DNA of 64,000 nucleotides from Flabesymbios commensalis (lineage: Eukaryota > Annelida > Polychaeta > Terebellida > Flabelligeridae): the NCBI GenBank assembly GCA_964017125.1, contig OZ024905.1, forward strand, positions 36,488,416 through 36,552,415, written 5' to 3'. This document shows positions 23,665 to 33,138 of this stretch, piece by piece. Each line of letters starts with the position of its first letter. The stretch's first letter is position 1. The notes below the pieces were generated by a model. The model was not told where the DNA came from, did not search any database, and saw only the letters and a program-made list of their open reading frames with translations. The position numbers were made by a program, and so were the translations under genes.

Positions 23665-24899
23665 TTATCACTACTACTAATTACTATTACTAATTACGTT
23701 ATATTCAGAGTGAACTCACACTGCTTCTGCATTGGCACCAGCATCCAGAAGAAACTTCACCATATTTTGGTGACCAGAGAAAGTAGCATGAAAAAGCGCA
23801 GTCCACCCTCTTTTGTCCCGAGCCTCAAGCTCTGCACCGGCCTTCACAAAAAGATACATACTTGTATGTACATTAAAAACATGCAAATAAAAATTGTATC
23901 TGAAAAAATAAAATATATTTAAATTTACATGGACACTGACCAATTCATACCTGGTATCATCATTTACAGTGTGCTCAGATCTAGTATAGTCAGTTAATTA
24001 ATAAATAATGCTTGCTTAAAGGAGTGCTGACTGTATGTGGATATTTACATTGTATTACTAATCTTAATTTCTTGCATGCACGCAAAATAAAGAAACAAGC
24101 AGAAACTTCCTATTATTACATTAACAAATATGTATAATTTACAAATTTAGGCTGGTAAAACCTCCACATAAATAAATGACAGGCCCTTGAAAATGTCAAC
24201 ATTTTTGCATAATTCTATTGATGATGTGTTATATCACCTGTAATAGGAAGTAAGCTACCCGTTCATTGCCACATGAGGCAGCAAGCATGAGAGGGCTTTG
24301 TCCTTGATTGTTCTGTACATTGATGCTCACACCTTCATCTTCTAGCAGCAAGTTCACAACAGTGTCGTGGCCAATATAACAAGCATACATCAAAGCTGTC
24401 CAACCTCCCCTGTTCTTGCGATCTATATCTTCTTCTCCTCTGTACAAATTGCATAAGAAAATGGTAATGATGAAAATTAATTGAATTTTAAAGACTGATC
24501 AATCTTTCAATGGAAAAAAGAGAAAGTTAAAATGAAGTCCACCTTATTATCATGATTAGTAGGGAAATAAGGTAATATACATGACATATGACATGAAGAA
24601 TATCATGTACGATAAAATCCATTGCAATGACTGGGTCATATAGCAGATAAAGTTTTGCTCAGAACATAGATGAAATAGAGCTTATAAACACACATGATAA
24701 TTTATGCTTACCTATCCATTATATTCCTAACACAATCATACTGTCCAATGCTGGCAGCAGTGTGTAGATCAAGTTGAATTGGTGCAAAATCTTCATCACG
24801 CAATTCACCCCAGCCTTTCCAGACACTCAAACTGCGTTCCAGCTCATTTTCAGAGGCTTCATCTGAAGCTTCATAAGGATAATCTATAGCTTCCTCCAT
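8367..24899 (-). CDS. ANKS3: ANKS3 orthologue, ten exons, C-terminus not found
   Basis: The spliced exons give 601 residues that align along vertebrate ANKS3 in order: SDEASENELERSLSVWKGW near the N-terminus, six ankyrin repeats (about 43-235), DLSSSDES, RDVTSPIN, and a SAM domain (about 510-575) with DQDVDLQVFLSLTDNDLKEL. The last exon holds YADKLEAEMQELAIQLH. Exons: 24899-24712, 24439-24238, 23841-23720, 22197-22116, 21842-21707, 19981-19910, 15677-15585, 10718-10557, 9755-9152, 8508-8367. All introns are GT-AG and every phase fits. The start ATG at 24899 has A at -3 and G at +4. ANKS3 is known to bind ANKS6, BICC1 and NEK7 in a network tied to primary cilia and nephronophthisis. Vertebrate ANKS3 has about 50-60 more residues of coiled coil. 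If the last intron were retained, translation would end after 29 further codons at 8277. Confidence 0.93.
9152..9755 (-). CDS. ANKS3: ANKS3 exon 9: low-complexity linker and first part of SAM
   Basis: A long 604-nt exon. The first part is serine- and glycine-rich (SSGSSGG, SNDSSDEPGSPSSSPEPGDG). It ends with most of the SAM domain, QDLRSLLGQLGLTKYLPNF then DQDVDLQVFLSLTDNDLKEL. The acceptor is TTACAG and the donor GTGAGT. The SAM domain is split between this exon and exon 10. Confidence 0.92.
9756..10556 (-). other. ANKS3 intron 8
   Basis: Non-coding. The segment 10130-10230 is a diverged copy of the dispersed repeat also seen at 7415-7510. Nothing else was recognised. Confidence 0.5.
10557..10718 (-). 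CDS. ANKS3: ANKS3 exon 8: RDVTSPIN linker
   Basis: Encodes DYVTFSDNNAEQPD and NRDVTSPINPQDQALDSSGS. VTF and RDVTSPIN are shared with vertebrate ANKS3. The acceptor is TTTTTAG and the donor GTATGT. Confidence 0.9.
10719..11639 (-). other. ANKS3 intron 7, distal part
   Basis: AT-rich sequence. A short repeat at about 11096-11190 contains CCCCCTGAGATTACAGGGGG. A similar CCCCCTGTAATCTTAGGGGG occurs at 15064-15085. These look like copies of one small element. Confidence 0.5.
11640..14705 (+). repeat. Tandem array of about 155-bp monomers with paired octamer motifs
   Basis: Degenerate monomers of about 155 bp run from 11640 to 12152 and from 13803 to 14705, with another element inserted between. 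Each monomer carries GATATGCAAATTAGC-like blocks twice, a GGCTGCCATCTTGGATATG block, and TGAATATTGGCGACTGGAGA. The 3' end TCAAATTGTTGAAGAATAAT recurs, reversed, at 31186-31215 beside a single inverted monomer. This fits the tandem core of a non-autonomous Helitron-like element. It sits in ANKS3 intron 7. Confidence 0.75.
12153..13802. mobile_element. 1.65-kb inverted-repeat DNA element inserted in the octamer array
   Basis: The ends are near-perfect inverted repeats: GGGCAAAGCCCGCGACTTCA from 12153 and its complement, with one change, ending at 13802. Both sides abut ATAT (12149-12152 and 13803-13806), a likely target duplication. The interior is AT-rich. It repeats the motif CAGAATACGTTACA at about 12536, 12735 and 13211, and in reverse at 13040 and 13591. 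No transposase was seen. Confidence 0.8.
14706..15584 (-). other. ANKS3 intron 7, proximal part
   Basis: Non-coding. It includes the second copy of the CCCCCTGTAATCT repeat near 15065. No further feature was recognised. Confidence 0.45.
15585..15677 (-). CDS. ANKS3: ANKS3 exon 7: variable linker
   Basis: Encodes GPSIREGPEAFAKLYNKSAQ and HISGSDVSPDT. The start matches the SIHEGP stretch of vertebrate ANKS3. The acceptor is TTTTTAG. The donor GTACTC is weak, but it is the one that keeps phase with exon 8, so the 3' edge is less sure. Confidence 0.75.
16166..19760 (+). mobile_element. Tandem-repeat-cored element, copy A (3.6 kb) in ANKS3 intron 6
   Basis: A unique head of about 325 bp (starts ACAAGACAACATAAGTCC) is followed by about 19 monomers of 144 bp (16491-19195) and a unique tail of about 560 bp ending GGCGGGAGCTAA. 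Each monomer holds the hairpin AATGGCCG-N5-CGGCCATT and AAGATGCATCCTCTCCTGAA. The tail ends in a stem AGCTCCC...GGGAGCT enclosing CACC-TAC-GGTG. The plan is head, satellite core, tail hairpin and CTAA end, which resembles non-autonomous Helitrons/Helentrons of molluscs. The family name is inference. A 870-bp block of six monomers is duplicated in tandem (about 16945-17814 and 17815-18684). Confidence 0.85.
19910..19981 (-). CDS. ANKS3: ANKS3 exon 6: DLSSSDES linker
   Basis: A 72-nt exon encoding GDLSSSDESYQHPRRGHRTC then RRNK, the conserved acidic-serine motif and basic patch after the ankyrin repeats. The acceptor is ATACAG and the donor GTAATC. Confidence 0.9.
19982..21706 (-). other. ANKS3 intron 5
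   Basis: Contains short hairpin-rich stretches: GTGGCC inverted pairs at 20298-20335, and 20818-20884. The segment 21145-21340 with TGACCGGTCA and GAGTTTCACTGTACA resembles a repeat widespread in marine invertebrates. No exon was recognised. Confidence 0.45.
21707..21842 (-). CDS. ANKS3: ANKS3 exon 5: ankyrin repeat 6
   Basis: Encodes GVDVNVKTLSSDTARSLALM and NSHTKIVSLIDN, equivalent to the vertebrate repeat with GATARMLAKQYGH, then a linker ending YPLRSDA. The acceptor is TTTTAG and the donor GTACTG. Confidence 0.9.
22116..22197 (-). CDS. ANKS3: ANKS3 exon 4: ankyrin repeat 5
   Basis: A short exon encoding VEPTRGTTPFIEAAAAGHEI then IVQGFLQH. The invariant EAAAAGHEIIVQ of vertebrate ANKS3 is intact. 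The acceptor is CTGACAG and the donor GTAAG. A small hAT-like element ends in about 65 bp upstream of the acceptor. Confidence 0.92.
22262..22502. mobile_element. hAT-like MITE, 241 bp, in ANKS3 intron 3
   Basis: The ends are inverted repeats typical of hAT elements: CAGGGCTAGACACTAAC at 22262 and the complement of CAGGGCTTGACACTAAC ending at 22502. ATGGTCA occurs at both edges and overlaps the terminal CA on the left. The interior repeats CTTGCCC. Too short to encode a transposase. Confidence 0.8.
22703..22813. mobile_element. Palindromic MITE, about 111 bp, in ANKS3 intron 3
   Basis: Arms of about 42 bp, starting CCCAGCAAACACGAGGC and closing with the reverse complement of CCCAGCAAACAAGGGGC, surround a centre with GTCGACGACGCTGGCC. 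Related cores occur at 361-422, 60050-60270 and perhaps 35050-35160 and 38840-38900. Confidence 0.75.
22814..23719 (-). other. ANKS3 intron 3, remainder, with microsatellite
   Basis: Non-coding and AT-rich. It includes an imperfect ATT/ACT trinucleotide tract at about 23633-23695 next to exon 3. Confidence 0.5.
23720..23841 (-). CDS. ANKS3: ANKS3 exon 3: ankyrin repeat 4
   Basis: Encodes AGAELEARDKRGWTALFHAT and GHQNMVKFLLDAGANAEAV. The acceptor follows TTGTGAAG and the donor is GTGAGT. Two bases of a valine codon are left for exon 4. Confidence 0.93.
24238..24439 (-). CDS. ANKS3: ANKS3 exon 2: ankyrin repeats 2-3
   Basis: Encodes GGWTALMYACYIGHDTVV and GQSPLMLAASCGNERVAYF, near-identical in pattern to vertebrate ANKS3. 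The acceptor follows TTTGTACAG. The donor GTGATA comes directly after the CAG codon, giving phase 0. Confidence 0.93.
24712..24899 (-). CDS. ANKS3: ANKS3 exon 1: start and first ankyrin helix
   Basis: Encodes residues 1-62 and two bases of codon 63. DEASENELERSLSVWKG matches the conserved ANKS3 N-terminus and LDLHTAASIGQYDCV opens ankyrin repeat 1. The donor GTAAGC follows ATGGATAG. Confidence 0.93.
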
Positions 24900-26015
24900 G
24901 CTATGTCTTTTAACACATTACTTGGTTGTGGAGAAAAGCAGAGTTGTTCATTTTCCTAAAAAAAAATCTCTGTTTAAACAAATTCAAGCCAGACAACTAA
25001 ACAAATTCATTTTATAACATTAACCCAAACACAAAATTACTTAAGTGATGCAAATTTATGTTCGATTATTGTGTGTTGTGTAGGATTTTAATTTTATCAA
25101 CAAATATTTAACAATGTTGATAATATTATATTTCTGGTAAAGTTCATTCAGCGGTTGCAATTGTATTCCAAATCACTCCAATTAATTTCCCTAAAGCGAT
25201 GAAACAAAGCATCTTGATCAACAAAATTCTGTAGCATACACACCTGTACAATTCAATGCATCACTAGAACAGCATAAACTCATTTAGAGTGTTACACCAA
25301 GATTTTTTTAAATGAACAATAAATCCTGACTTATATATATATATTTAATATATATTTGCATACATCAGTTCTAAACAAACAAAAGCCTCATTTCTAAAGG
25401 GTTATATGACCAATAAGCTGTACAAATTAATAGTGGGCGAGTGACTAAAATAGGTAAAGGACCTGAAAGGGTTAACATTAACTTAACCTTTCTGTGATGT
25501 AACTATCGAATCAATTGTTCTTGACAAAGTCATCCTAAAAGTGTTAAGATCTGGACAAACCCATAATCAATTATATGCAACCAGAGTTCAACAGGATCAC
25601 ACAGGGTGGATAAGGACACAAATTGAAATGAATAAAACAATCCAAAATGTAATCCATTATTTAATGTGATAGATGAATACAATTCTAATTTAATATATAA
25701 CAAGAGCACACTCAACAATAGCCTGCCGCCATTATTGGACTTAAAGTCATTGCGCCAACAAGGTCAAATTATTGACGTAAAATGCAACAAATAGCAAAAA
25801 ATCAGCCATTATACATTTTTTTTCAGCCCTTATGGAACTTGTGTGAGAACAATTTTAGGTCAAAAATTATTTTTCCATATGATTTCTGCTTTGCGAGCAA
25901 AATAGTAATAATAGCAGAAATTTTTTTTATCAATTTTTTAAAGACTTTAATAAACATGATAAAAAGAGCCACAATAAATTTTAACAAAGAACAACTCAAA
26001 CCCAAAAATCACTTT
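24900..26015. other. ANKS3 upstream region
   Basis: The promoter and 5' UTR of ANKS3 should lie here on the minus strand. I see no clear TATA box or CpG-rich block. From about 25780 the sequence belongs to repeats, with a GGAACTTGTGTGAGAAC piece shared with 7415 and 10130. Confidence 0.4.
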
Positions 26016-26123
26016 TCAAGGCTTTTCAAGATATTTTTTTCAAATTCAAGGCTTTTCAAGGCCTTGAAAACTATTTTTTAATTCAAGGTTATTCAAGGGT
26101 TTTCTAGGCCTGTGCGAACCCTG
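26016..26123 (-). mobile_element. Terminal fragment of a hAT-like element
   Basis: Read on the minus strand it starts CAGGGTTCGCACAGGCC and continues with repeats of CCTTGAAAA and CTTGAATAA. A CAGGG terminus followed by such short repeats is a common hAT end. The other end was not found, although 25780-26015 may be its interior. Confidence 0.45.
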
Positions 26124-26541
26124 TATTAACTTTGGTTGATAGCAAAAGGTCGAGACACCCTCTACAAGGCCTGTCAACCATATTAGTGAATTACCATTAT
26201 ATGATAAAATAATATATGACAGTATAACATAAAACCAACTGTTCACCAGTTATAGGTGTTGGCATACTTATCTTGTGAGACATATCGAATTATCATATGA
26301 CAATCGCTTGTCATCAGTTTCCCACACCGAGAAGGTCCACTAACCATATCGCTTACATAGGCATACATAGGAAACATAAATTATACAGAACAGTACAAAC
26401 AGGTTAATACTATTACATATTATTATAAATACATTCCCCATTTGACACTATGTTTTAATGTGTAATTGATGAATTAAGAATTTTTTTTGTTAACTTCCAG
26501 TGTGATCATTTTGTTTTCTTTAATTTCTAATTAAATTCAAC

Positions 26542-26808
26542 TTATTTATTATCAGTATTTGCTATATCATCACAATCTATGCTAGTTTTACATTTTTTTA
26601 CATTTCGTTTTCGTTTAACTTGACCTGCTTTTTTCTCCACGGCTGGTGCAATGTAGATGTGGAGTTTACCATCTGTAAAGCTTACGTCTCTCGTCAACAA
26701 ATGCTGAAGTTTTACTTTAGAAATTTTAATAAGTGGTGTTCTTGATTCTCCTTCTCTGTTTCTTCCAGTTATGCGGCACGAGAACTTGGAGAATACAGAT
26801 GGGTCATA
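26542..26808 (-). CDS. Unrecognised coding-like C-terminal fragment
   Basis: A minus-strand open frame of 88 codons with no ATG near its start, ending at a TAA. The peptide contains RNREGESRTPLIKISKVK, HLLTRDVSFTDGKLHIYIAP, then a basic QVKRKRNVKK stretch and an acidic tail. It looks like the last exon of a protein with a nuclear-type basic patch. TTCTCCAAG near 26785 could be its acceptor. I do not recognise the family. It may be a host gene, or a fragment of a transposon protein. Confidence 0.4.
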   Translation of the reverse strand, partial: YDPSVFSKFSCRITGRNREGESRTPLIKISKVKLQHLLTRDVSFTDGKLHIYIAPAVEKKAGQVKRKRNVKKCKTSIDCDDIANTDNK

Positions 26809-27090
26809 TCATTAATTAGTCAACCAAATGGCTAGAATTTTATTGCACAATTCTTATCTAAATCAAGATTCTAATTTGAAGAAAACATCTGAGCGAATTA
26901 GATTCTCTAAAAAATTTTTTGTTTTTTTTAAATTATGTGGCCCTGGCAACACATTAATAGCTGAAATGTCGTTTTGAGCCGTGACGGACGGGAATAAAAA
27001 AAAGCTGTCTACCTAGTTCAGAAAGTTAATAATGTTCGATGTAGATATGTCTTCTGATAGTGTATGTCTATATTGTGCATTTAAAAAAAA

Positions 27091-29686
27091 ACAAGACTAC
27101 ATAAGTCCAGGAGCTCCCGCTCCGAATTAGAATTTGATTTAAGCAATTTTGTATAGGGTTATTGATGTAGTCCTAGTCTAGGTCAAAAATCAAGACGCAA
27201 GACAACTAGGTCTAAGAAGCCCAGTCTAAGAGTAAGATAAGAACTAGACAGTCTGTCAGAGATTGCAAACCTCCATTGAAATTAATGATCCTAATCAGTA
27301 TCCCAGTAATGGTCTACCTATCTGGCATGGTTTACCCGATATCAGGCCAATAGAGTTAACTAATAGCTGATTTACGGTCATTTTGAATTCGATATAAATT
27401 AGTTAAAAACTTAGGGTGCATCCTCCCCCAAAACCTCAAATTTTGTTTTATAGTAATGGACTAACATCTAACACAGTTTGCAAAATATTGGGCATGTGAA
27501 AGTAAATAATGGCCGATAGGGGGCCATTTTGAATTTGATCGAGTCAGAATTTTTCAAGATGCATCCTCAGCTGAAAACTCACATTTCATTCTATAGTAAT
27601 TGTCTAGCTATCTAGCACGGTTTACCAAATATCGGCCATGTGAAAGTGAATAATGGCCTAAAGGCGGCCATTTTGAATTTGATCAAGTCAAAATTTTCCA
27701 AGATGCATCCTCAGCTGAAATCTCACATTTCATTCTATAGTAATGGTCTAGCCATCTAGCACGGTTTATCAAATATCGCCCATGTGAAAGTGAATAATGG
27801 CCGATAGGAGGCCATTTTGAATTTGATCAAGTCAAAATTTTTCAAGATGCATCCTCTCCTGAAATCTCACATTTTGTTTTATAGTAATGGTCTAGCCATC
27901 TAGTACAGTTACTAAAAACCGGCTATGTGAAAGTGAATAATGGCCGATAGGCGGCCATTTTGAATTTGATCGAGTCAATTTTTTTCAAGATGCATCCTCT
28001 CTTGTAATCTCACATTTTGTTTTATAGTAATGGTCCAGCTATCTAACACGGTTTACCAAATATCAGCAATGTGAAAGTAAATAGTGGCCGATAGGCGGCC
28101 ATTTTGAATTCGATTGAGTCGAAAGTTTTTAAAAGGCATCCTCTCTCGAAACGTCACATTTTTTAGTAATAGTTTTATAGTAATGGTCTAGCTATCTAGC
28201 ACGGTTTACCTGATATCAGGCCTATCGAGGTAAATAATGCTGATTGTCGGCCATTTTGAATTCGTAAGTTAAAAATTTTCAGGGTGCATCCTCCCCCGAA
28301 AACTCACACTTTGTTTAATAGTAATCAGGTAATGGTCTAGCCATCTAGCACGGTTTACCAAATATCAGCCATGTGAAAATGAATAATGGCCGAAAAGGCG
28401 GCCATTTTAAATTTGATCAAGTCAATTTTTTTCAAGATGCATCCTCATCTGAAATCTCACATTTCGTTTTACAGTAATGGTCTAGCCATCTAGCACGGTT
28501 GACCACATAACGGCCATGTGAAAGTGAATAATGGCCGATAAGCAGCCATTTTGAATTTTATCGAGTCGAATTTTTTCAAGATGCATCCTCTCCTGAAATC
28601 ACACATTTTGTTTTATAGTAATGGTCTAGCCATCTAGCACGGTTTACCAAATAACGGCCATGTAAAAGTGAATAATGGCCGATTGGCGGCCATTTTAAAC
28701 TTTGACAAAATGATTTTTTTCAAAATACATCCTCTCCTGAAGCCTTACAATTTGTTTTATAGTAATGGTGTAGATATCTTGAGCGGTTTTCATGATATCC
28801 CACAATATCAGGCCTGTCGAGGTGAATAATGGCTGATAGGCGGCCATTTTGATTTTTATCAACTTCAAATTTTTCAGGATGCATCCTCTCCTGAAACCTT
28901 ACAATTTATTTGATATTAATGGTGTAGCTATCTTGAGCGGTTTTCATGATATTCCGCAATATCAGGGCTGTCGAGGTGAATAATGGCCGATAGGCGGCCA
29001 TTTTTAATTTTATCGACTTGAAATTTTTCAAGATGCATCCTCTCCTGAAACCTCACAATTTGTTTTATAGTAATGGTGTAGCTATCTTGAGCGGTTTTCA
29101 TGATATTCCGCAAAATCTTTCAGTTGGATTTACCGATGTTATAAATTAGGTCAAAGTGCTGGGTCAACTTCAAGGTCAAGGTCCAAAAACCTGAAAAGGC
29201 ACAACTAGGGACCTTAGAGAACATGTATGTGCAATATGACTGCCATCGGCCCAGTACTTTTCGAGATTTGCTCCGGAAACGAAGTGCGCGTCAAATCGTC
29301 TAAATAGGTCATATTTCTGAACCAGAAGTAGGTCAAAGTTCAAATACCCCAAAAGGCACAACTAGACCCCCTAGGGGTGTTGTGTGTAAAATTTGAAGAC
29401 AATCGGACAAGTACTTTCAGAGATATGCTCCGGAAACGAATTGTTTACGGACGGCCCAACGGCCCAACGCCGTAACATCATCATTTTCTCCGCTGCAACC
29501 TTGCGTATTGAATTCAGATTAAAAATATTTCAAACCGTCCATTAGCCACCTGGAAGTAACCCACATACCAAAAATTGTTATCCTAGCTTATTTTCTCACA
29601 AAGTTATAGGCAAAAGAAGAGGCAAAAAAAAACGGAGGTAGAATCCATAGCTCCCTTCGCTCACCTACGGAGACGGCGGGAGCTAA
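27091..29686 (+). mobile_element. Tandem-repeat-cored element, copy B (2.6 kb)
   Basis: Same head (ACAAGACTACATAAGTCC), about 12 monomers of 144 bp (27416-29107) and same tail (ends GGCGGGAGCTAA) as copy A, in the same orientation. It lacks the 870-bp duplicated block of copy A but has an extra monomer near 27600. It lies about 2.2 kb upstream of the ANKS3 start codon. Confidence 0.85.
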
Positions 29687-30479
29687 AAAAAAATTGTGGC
29701 AGTTAGTGTTTTTAAGGGGTTGTTTAATGAAATTTCCGTCTGTCACGTTTTAAAGTCTTTTAATTAATGTGCTGCCACGTGTAATAAATTTATTTAGTGA
29801 AACTTTCTGTTTTCTCTTACTGCTCCCTAACACTAATTAGTAGAAAAGATGATAATTTACTTTCATGAGCCAGTACAAAATATATTAAAGAAAAAAATTG
29901 TGAAAAAATTGCCGTGACGGACGAAATTTGCTGGTGTTACGGACGGAAATGTGTTTTTTTGGTTACCCGAAGCAAGTTTCATGCGAATTTGACAGACCCA
30001 ATGACGATTTCAGAATTGGTCTACATGTAAGATGAGGCTGCTAATTTATTTTCAATTGTACATAAAAAATTCCCCAGCCTAAAATGAAGTAATCACCATA
30101 AGTACCATAATTTGTTTCGTAATGTTAACATGACTTATAAATGAACTTTTTTTAAATGAAATTTTCTTTCTTCACTTGCCTCTTGGCATGGGAAACACAA
30201 GAGGCAAATGCAAAGCCAACAGGTTTTTAAATGCATGCAAAGTCAATAATGTGCTGTCGGGGGAGGGTAGGGTTTGGGGCTAGGGGGAAATCATGGGGGG
30301 GGGGGGGAGTCGGGACGTGAAATTGGAATTTTATGTGCTCGGCTTTTTAGTTTTTTATCGATATTGTCATCCCTTAGCACTGTGCGTCTTCCGTCCGTGT
30401 TTGTCGGCTGATATCATACTCAAATAGCTCCCCTGTCAACATGACTTATTGTATTGACTTTATATTTTAAACTTGTATA
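29687..30479. other. Flank of copy B, with GTGACGGACG motifs
   Basis: TTCCGTC(T/C)GTCACG-like sequence occurs at 29730 (plus), and as GTGACGGACG at 29892 and 26981. The stretches near 29726-29790 and 26925-26990 are similar in opposite orientation and flank copy B. G-runs lie at 30294-30309. No gene was recognised. Confidence 0.4.
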
Positions 30480-30965
30480 CCATGTGCCTTTGTTTTTTAT
30501 TCCATTGACCCCGATTGACCTTGGGTCAATATCAAGGTCACGGCTGTCAGCATATCTGGACTAAAATTCCTTTGATGTGCTATATCTTTTGAATCGTTTC
30601 AGGTAGTCTTCATTTGGTATACAGATGCATCTTAGTAAATTACAGTTCGAGTTTGAAGATCAGTGACCTTGACCTATTTTAAGGGTCAAGGTCACACCAC
30701 TGTCCAGTTTGTCAATCACGATTAGTTTCATAAACACTAATTTTGATTTTTTAGGATGGAAGTTCCCTATTTGAAACCCAAGACGAAGTGCATCTGAGTA
30801 AACTACAGGTCGAGTTTAAAAATGACTGACCTTGACCTATTTTTATGACCAAAGTCACAGCATATAATAGCTAAAACTCCTTTGATGCGTCATATCTTTT
30901 GGATAGTTTGAATTAGCATTTGGTATTTATATACAGCTGTGGTTCGAAGAAGAGTGACATTGATC
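30480..30965 (+). repeat. Dispersed repeat rich in AAGGTCA half-sites
   Basis: Three diverged units of about 150 bp, each with TGACCTTGACCTATTTT-like and CCTTTGATG(T/C)G blocks. TCAAGGTCA occurs at 30531 and 30686. The same motif occurs in the tails of copies A to C. The repeat type is common in marine invertebrate genomes. No coding potential. Confidence 0.5.
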
Positions 30966-31185
30966 GATTTGAGTGAGAAATGAGCATTAAAATTAAATTT
31001 GCTAGATTGGACCGCATATATATGTTTTGATTCAAATCATACAGAAATAAGTGTTTTTTACCCACTTGAAGTTGTGGATTGCAGTACACTTAGCATGACA
31101 CAACTTTAAGGAAGTAAAAATTCCAATTCAATAATTTAGCGTTGTATGTGGTTGGAGACTTACTGTTTTAGTGTCTACTTTTGTT

Positions 31186-31343
31186 ATTATTATTATTATT
31201 CTGCAACAATTTGACTACGTAAACACTCTCCAGTCGGCAATATTCACCCGATCTTCAGGAATTTTTTTCTGACTACCCTCTAATGGATTATCTTGTTTGT
31301 GTTCGAAAATCAACTAATTTGCATATCCAACATGGCCACTTTT
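31186..31343 (-). repeat. Single inverted monomer of the octamer-array family
   Basis: The reverse complement matches a monomer and the 3' end of the array at 11640-14705 (GGCGACTGGAGAG-like block, ATATGCAAATTAG block). It abuts an ATT microsatellite at 31183-31200. Confidence 0.65.
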
Positions 31344-31730
31344 TCGAGCTTCCACCTTCCACAAAACATATGATTTGTTATCTTTTGAACCAATTGGTAT
31401 GATTCTAGACAAGTTCGCTGCTGTAGCGACTTCTCTAATCACCCATAAGTACACTCTGTGTTCATAAAATGGAAATTGGTCCAAGTCACTAAGGTTAGTC
31501 ACATTACATTTGCTCAGGGTTTGAATTCTGCACTCATTTCATGCATTGTCAAATCTACATCGCTTAGTGATAGATGACAGTCAAGCCTACATCCAGGATC
31601 TGTTAATACATGAATCCCCAAATATTTAAATCTGCAACTCAAGACTAATTTTGCCAGATCGGGTGACAAATCAGTATCTGCTGCGGATATATTAATTTTG
31701 TTACCAGTTAGCAAACTGAACCATAATATG
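31344..31730 (-). pseudogene. Two adjacent coding-like stretches, family unknown
   Basis: On the minus strand one open stretch (about 31520-31727) reads LTGNKINISAADTDLSPDLA and GCRLDCHLSLSDVDLTMHEM. A second, in another frame just downstream (31344-31502), reads FPFYEHRVYLWVIREVATAA and IPIGSKDNKSYVLWKVEAR. Composition and length look protein-like, but I recognise no domain. They could be exons of a host gene or a decayed mobile-element gene. Confidence 0.35.
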
Positions 31731-33138
31731 CAGGCTCGCCGGCAGCATGCGATTGACTTAGCCCCTATTAACGCACTAGAAATAAATTAAAATTGAGTTT
31801 ACCTCACCATGCTAAATTATTCACAATTTATGAATCCACAGTTATTTATGGCGTGAGAGCATTTTAAAAACGGAATGGCTATCGGTACGGTAGCATTATA
31901 ATTGCAGTCAAAGGTATCCCGTCATTCCGTAAACGAGGCTGTCCATAGTTACATTATAAAGAATCACAAACGATTAGCCACTGCCTTTTTAAAACACCTA
32001 CCAAAAAAAATTTGGCCATTTTAGAGTATTTTATGTTTCAGATACATGTTGTGCTCTAACACGAAACATAATGGAGGGCGAGTAACGCCATATGCCATAA
32101 TCAATATCATGCATAAGTCTATGACATGGAGCCCATCTCACCAGTCTGCAGGCGTGTGCAGAATGTCATCACTCTGTTCAGTTGTTACTCTTCATCATTG
32201 TTGATCACAAACACAAGTGTGGAAGGCAACCTGGGTGTTTTATCTACTCTGACTTTATGTAGTGCTGGGTGTTTTATCATAATATGTAGCACCACGGTAT
32301 TTACCCAAAGACACATTGAAATTGATCTGAAACTAGGATGGCATGATTTTCACCTATTTCTCTGTGGATTCTGAACCAATTTCCTCGAAATTATGCAAAG
32401 GCTAGAGTGCAACAAGAGGTAAACATTCAATTTGAAGTAGATAATATCTATTGCCAACTAAAAGAAATAATGGACTTTAGAAAAGATAGTTTGAAATATT
32501 AAATCACCACTTTATAGAGCAGTCCTATGTCTGGAAAATTAGGAATGTGCTATTAATGTCCTGCTATAGAGTCACATGCCTCATGGTCTGTACTTCAATC
32601 AAAGTACGCCCTCAGTAGAACAGATATAAAGTTAAATATATAATTTTCCAAACATGAAAAAGAGTTTTGATAAAATACATGTTGTACAATGAAATGTCTT
32701 CTTTCAACTAAACTATTTCTGGTAGCTGACAAATGCTCAACAGTTCCAGGACTGAGGGATGAAAAAAAATTTCAGGCAGTTGCAAAAGTATTGGCTATAT
32801 TCAGGTGATCAGAAAAAAATCGAAAGTTCCTCTTATAAATAATTTTATAGCTTGATTATCAATGCTCAGAAATAAACCATTCAACCAATAACATCTTAAG
32901 TTGCAAAGGACTAATAAAATAACAAATGAGAGTACCCAATTTTAAAAGTGATCTCAGGGTGTACTTAGATCAAAGTACAGACATACCTCAATCTAAGTAC
33001 GTACGTAATTTTTTTAAAGGAAGTACGTACTTAATCTGCGGTCAGTCCCCACCTGATAATTGATCAAGAATTGACTGAGAAATCAGCGAAAAACACCCAA
33101 CGCTGGTGGAAGTTGACTGCAACTATAGACTAGTTCAA
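31731..33138. other. Non-coding stretch, no feature recognised
   Basis: AT-rich sequence. It carries several AAGTACGTAC-like words (32590-33030) and no convincing reading frame. Confidence 0.45.
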
